From positions 85,225,056 through 85,289,055 of the forward strand of contig CM049310.1 of assembly GCA_026874595.1 (NCBI GenBank): DNA of 64,000 nucleotides, in the 5' to 3' direction. The stretch is from Sipunculus nudus. Lineage: Eukaryota; Annelida; Sipuncula; Golfingiida; Sipunculidae. The notes under the pieces are model-generated. The model ran no database searches and was not told the DNA's origin. It worked only from the letters and a program-made list of their open reading frames with translations. The position numbers were made by a program, and so were the translations under genes. This document shows, one piece after another, positions 59,591-64,000 of this stretch (position 1 is its first letter; each line of letters begins with the position of its first letter).

Positions 59591-61269
59591 TTTTCCCCTG
59601 AACAATTTGTCTTCGTTACAGTATCACGGTCGTCATTGAACTTTATTAAGTATAGGTTGTTTCTCAGAAAATGTTCAAAAAGCTTATTTTATTATATAGA
59701 TAACCCCGGAATGAGTGTTTATGAGTTTTTATAACATATTTGTTAACACGAGGATGCAGTATGTGACAATTCTGACTATCTTTTGAATTTCGAGTCGTGA
59801 CGTTTCAGAGGACAAAGACCTCAGTCTACGTGTACGTACCGTTTTCCTGAAAGACGTTAGTAAATCAGCGTATAGCATGAGGACCATGGTTGTTGTTTGT
59901 TATGTTTATAGTCAAAGGCAGCAATGCCATGAAGTCCAAGGGCGTTTTATTTTATTATTTTCATTAAACATTTCTTAGGAATAACAATAAGTTATATAAA
60001 TTCCAACTTTGAATACTGTCTTTGGATCAGGGTTTGCATCCCCATATAGGACGACTTTTTTATAGATTCAAAATATTTCGACAGCGATCAAGTTTACTGA
60101 TGGATCTGCAATAAGTACCAAAAAGAAACTGTTGTGTCAAAGTGAACATGTTCTTCTGTAGATAGAATTTATTAAAGAATTTTTTTAGCACAGCTTTATA
60201 CGCAGACCTTTCGTCTCATTCCTCATATACGACATTTTATTTGCCCCCTTTTTATGTAAACGAAGACCACGTGACATCGTAAATGATATATTTCGATAGA
60301 AATATGATTTTACTAGAAATGAAGCATAATCAGCCGTTTTACGCAATGCAAGACTTAAAGAAATTTATCAGAAGGTTTACTTTCACAATTTTGGGTTTCC
60401 CTCTCAAGTTTTTGTCATGAATGTAGCAAAAGCCTAGTCTTGTTTAATCGCCCCTTGACATATTACGGTCCGTGATATAATGACCCAATGTTCGTTTAAG
60501 TTCATGTTTACCAATAGACCAGCACTACACGTGAAGGTCGTCTTCTGGGTTGGGCACCCTTCCACCAGAGGTCGTTTCTACTCCAAACGAATAACTTCTG
60601 TCTGGCAAGATATATTGTGCACAATGAATAATCCCTGTTGGCAGCGACGGACTTAAGCATGTTTGATCTGTTATTTGACCCAATCACCGCTCACTTGTAT
60701 GATCACTAAATGTAAACAACATGTGACTCCCGATGCCTTGGCACCTGGATCATATGTCAGCATACAATAGTGGTTAATCCCCCATTCGTGCAGGATGTCC
60801 TTTTGCATAATGTTGAAAAGACCAAAACAAGTGTCACTGCACTATCCCCGTGCATTTACATCCTCAGAAATTCTGAAACAGCTGATCACGTAAACAATCC
60901 CAGGAAGCACGCGGCCAACCAGACCACTTTACGTGGTGTATAGTTATTAGTACTCTAGTAACTCTCTATGCATCAGTGCACAGCCGGCCACACCATACCA
61001 TCTAATTCGATAAATAGCTATATATAAATAAAAGGGGGCGTGTTGAATCTGTGTACCAACACTATCAAATAGTATTGATGCAATTAATTATATAAAGCAG
61101 GTTGTATCTTTTATTTTATCTGAAAATGTTTCCAATGATCCAAACGATCCAAAGTCGAGAAAATTTACTAAATCAAAATTTAATATAATGTTAAACAAAA
61201 GTAACATGCTAAGAAGGTATTAAATAACCAGCAAAATAATAATTATTTAGAAAGTAGGATAATAACTTT

Positions 61270-61330
61270 GGTGATGGTGTGTATATTCCAAAGCCAATTA
61301 ACTTTACACACATGAACTTTGTATGTGTGT
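61270..61330. repeat. Imperfect hairpin
   Basis: CCAAAGCCAATTAACTTTAC is followed about 20 bp later by GTGTGTGGTTAATTCCCTTTGG, its near reverse complement. Role unknown. Confidence 0.6.
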
Positions 61331-61479
61331 GGTTAATTCCCTTTGGTTTTATTTGATCTCTTGTGTTTATTTTTGATGTAACCAAACAGTATTCTGGAGT
61401 GAGTTGGTTTTTAGAATGGGCGTGTGTTTATTAGTACATGAGCATATACATACAAAAACCAATTAATAGAATAACAATA

Positions 61480-62975
61480 ACCAGCTTGACAAATATTTAT
61501 TATATTTTTTAATTAATTTAGGAAATATTAACATAAATCATAACTATTAATCTAATTTGTGTAAAATCACCAATTTAATGTAACATTTTACATTGTATAT
61601 AATTTTTGTTGTGTGGAAAATTAAATAAATTTTAAATGGTGTTTTCCAATATATATTACTGTTGCAGTATTGAATATTTTTGCTGTTATTAAGAATTATG
61701 TGAACGGAATAACCAATAATTGAGATATACACAAACAGATATATAAGTAACCATTAAAAGTAAACTGGGTATAATAAACTTACCTGGAGCCTTAATAGGC
61801 TTATGTAGATGATTATAAGGTCGTTTATTCTACATGAAATGATATAATAATAAATGAATATTTCCAATGTGCTGCAACCACAACCTTTCATATACTGTCA
61901 TAACACATTCCGACTCAGACAATCAACTCACCAATGTTTTAGTCTTCAATCACAAGAAACCCTTTAAAGTCAAATGCCAATAAGATCATCGGTCTTAAAA
62001 AACAGAAGAAACGGCTCTGACGCTTAACAGATTGTAATGTTGACCTATTACCATGAATGTTTTGAGTAAACGTCTCCATAACAAATTTAAAATTGTATAC
62101 AATCTTTTAACCAATTTTTCCATTTCAGCGAGGTCCTACTTTCATTGAGTGAAGATAATGTGGGGAACGAGTTTTGATTCTGTTATCAAACGCTTTTTAA
62201 TCTTGACCTCCAAGGTCTTCTTGTAAGACATCGGAGTGGGGGGTGTGTGGGGGGGGGGGGGGTGCAGCACCAAACTCAAGAGAATACGCATATATCACAT
62301 AGCCAACGGCAGAACTAGCACACCATGGAAGTAACAGAAAACCTATATTTGTTTAACATTTTCATTTGTAAATTTTCCGATAAATAAAAATAAATATTTG
62401 ATAAATGAAAGATCCCTGATCCTATGAACGACACGTTTTAACAAAAATGCATTCGATCAAGTGGGTTTCTCACAAGCATAAAAACCAACAATTTAATACA
62501 TAAATACTTATGAGTGGGAAAGTGATATGACCGTACATGAAAGGTTGTGGTTGCAGTACATTAAAGATATTCATTCATTAACATATCAGTTGATATAGAA
62601 TAAACAACCTTATATTCACCAATATTAGCCCCCTCCCCCCCCCCTCCCCCCCCCCCCCCGACTTCAGGTAAGTTTATTATACCAAGTTTACTCTTACTGG
62701 TTACTTAAGTATCCGTTTGAGATTATCACAATTATTGGATGTTCGGTTTCCATAATTCTTATTAACAACACTAATATTTTATATTGCAACAGTAATATAT
62801 ATTGGAACATACCAATTAAATGTATTTAATCTTCCACACAATAGTAATAAAATAAAATGTAAAATGTAACACTGAATTTGTGATTTTACACAAATTATAT
62901 ATATATATATAGTTATGATCTAAATTGACATTTCCTAAATTTATAAAAAATTATAATAATTTGTCAAACTGGTTC
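61480..62975. repeat. Inverted repeat with ~520-bp arms and ~430-bp spacer
   Basis: The left arm 61,480-62,000 and right arm 62,430-62,975 match as reverse complements: outer CCAGCTTGACAAAT / AACCAGTTTGACAAAT; GCAGTATTGAATATT-type, TAAACTTACCTGGAGCC / TAAACTTACCTGAAGTCG and TGCAACCACAACCTTTCAT segments. The right arm carries a ~28-nt C-rich expansion at 62,631-62,659 that the left arm lacks. No coding frame. Possibly a foldback transposon. Confidence 0.85.
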
Positions 62976-62989
62976 ATAGAATGGATATG

Positions 62990-64000
62990 TTGTTTAAGAA
63001 AAATAAAATGAACAGTCGTTACGTTGGTCATAATAAAATTTCAAGAGAACCACGAAACTGTTTCTCTAAAAGTTAGTTACAGACATCAACATCAGAGGTC
63101 GCCAGGTATCACAATACTTAAATTGTTTGGTTTTTGCCTGGCCATGCTTGGTATGAGAGTTAAAATGAGTGTATGTGGGGGGGGGGGGGTTTCTTATATG
63201 TACCAAGGAGGAATTTTGTGCGTATATGTTACAGCTGGAGGCGAAAAATCCAAAAGTGGAGGCCCTTTTGCGAAAAGTATGTTGGTATATTTGATGAAGG
63301 GAAATATTAATTAGGATAAGATAATATACCCTCTCTCGAGAAACTCTGCTTTAAGCATGCTGCCAACAAATCAAGAAAATATCTTGAAGGTGTTATTGTC
63401 GATAGAAAAAAAAATTCTTTGGATCTTTCTAGGAAAATAATTTTTGGCGGTGGGTCAGCTGGATAGTAATGATAATAAACCCTATGACCTTCATAAGCAA
63501 GGGGTTGTTAAGGAGGGGGCTTGATTCCGGTCCCCATAAACAGGACTGATGGGGTCACCGTTTGATGTAATTATGGACATAATTATTCCGTTATTTATCC
63601 CTTACTTCAAAGTTTTAGAACTTTCAGCTGTTAACTGGTCTGCTCAAATATATTCATGATGGTAAGATAAGCTGTACGTGTACCACCATTTTATTACGAA
63701 CCAGAAAGCTGCATTCTAAAAACGGCAAGCCTCCGTCATGTGGAGGGTCCACATCGAGTTATACTCTAGAACCCTTGTTTGCATTCACGTTTGCGAATAT
63801 TCATTGATGACAATCATGAATCTTGATCATGTGCCGGAATCACAATAACATTTAATCGTTTCTTATTCCCGAAATGTTCTGAAAATTTTTGAAATTCCTT
63901 TCATGTTTTCGTGAGTTGTGTTGTGGACAAACACACACACACGAACGTGATGGAAAGCATATCCTCCTGGCGCATATATACAGGTTAAACAGTCCCCAAC
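62990..64000. other. Terminal intergenic DNA
   Basis: A 13-nt G run at 63177-63189 lies inside a 96-codon frame that has no motif. Nothing else recognised. Confidence 0.45.

Larger units (their letters stand above)
57601..59620 (+). mobile_element. 2.02-kb composite insertion: inverted ends, Gypsy gag relic, tRNA-like segment, nested MITE
   Basis: The outer ends are inverted: TGTTACGAAGACAAAT at 57601 and, on the - strand, TGTAACGAAGACAAAT at 59620, both continuing into TCAGGGGAAAA. GTAT flanks both sides (57597-57600 and 59621-59624). The left arm near 16,445 has the unoccupied site (CGTCCGTGATAGC). Inside are two parts of a gag-like frame split by a nested inverted-repeat element, and a tRNA-like stretch near the right end. 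TG...CA ends and a 4-bp duplication also fit an LTR element remnant, but the ~28-bp inverted ends are longer than usual for LTRs. Confidence 0.8.
47470..61240 (-). repeat. Right arm of the ~13.8-kb inverted duplication
   Basis: Reverse-complement partner of 14.77-28.35 kb. It differs by many indels, by loss of the block equivalent to left 22.43-22.90 kb, and by gain of the 2.0-kb insertion at 57.60-59.62 kb. Exon-4-equivalent sequence differs from the left at 21 of 126 positions (hand count). This arm carries the pseudogene copy of the BRICHOS gene. Confidence 0.93.

Noticed and set aside
63024-63314. 96-codon frame across a G homopolymer
   Set aside because: Contains a poly-G tract, no motif and no exon context.

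Overview
This window is animal nuclear DNA: AT-rich, full of (TA)n microsatellites, G/C homopolymers, SINEs, MITEs and a LINE, with genes split into short exons by GT-AG introns. An L1/Tx1-type LINE, a Rex/CR1-like reverse-transcriptase relic, a Gypsy gag relic, tRNA-derived SINEs and small secreted or membrane genes with phase-matched introns suggest a marine invertebrate, perhaps a lophotrochozoan such as a mollusc. I cannot fix the species.

Layout. At 2.1-3.7 kb a four-exon gene on + encodes a small single-pass membrane protein with a V-type immunoglobulin-like domain that lacks both usual cysteines. Two tRNA-like SINE relics follow at 3.9-4.6 kb. A nearly full-length L1-type retrotransposon lies on the - strand at 6.02-11.66 kb. 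It has a 13-bp target-site duplication, poly(A), an intact ORF1, and an ORF2 broken only by three in-frame stops.

From about 14.77 to 61.24 kb the window is a very large diverged inverted duplication. The left arm is about 14.77-28.35 kb, the right arm about 47.47-61.24 kb, with a roughly 19-kb spacer. Each arm carries one copy of the same gene, transcribed away from the centre. The left copy (- strand, leader at 27.1 kb, coding exons 22.8-17.9 kb) is intact and encodes a secreted BRICHOS-domain protein of about 177 residues. The right copy (+ strand, 48.7-56.3 kb) is a pseudogene: its signal-peptide exon is deleted, one exon has a 7-bp deletion, a conserved cysteine is lost, an acceptor is destroyed and there is an in-frame stop. 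Homologous exon 4 differs at 21 of 126 bases by hand count, so the duplication is old and not a collapsed-haplotype artefact. Insertions present in one arm with an empty site in the other (a MITE at 20.5 kb, a SINE-like unit at 19.3 kb, a composite element at 57.6-59.6 kb) date those events after the duplication.

The spacer holds further inverted pairs: a CpG-rich 21-bp minisatellite (34.4-34.7 and 38.1-38.5 kb), a 29-bp repeat family (32.2 and 39.0 kb), two perfect short palindromes (30.5 and 35.55 kb), two SINEs and a LINE RT relic. No convincing protein gene was found there. A separate ~0.5-kb-arm inverted repeat lies at 61.5-63.0 kb. The main interest is the intact/dead pair of BRICHOS genes in a giant palindrome, the cysteine-less Ig gene, and an unusual density of inverted repeats at every scale.
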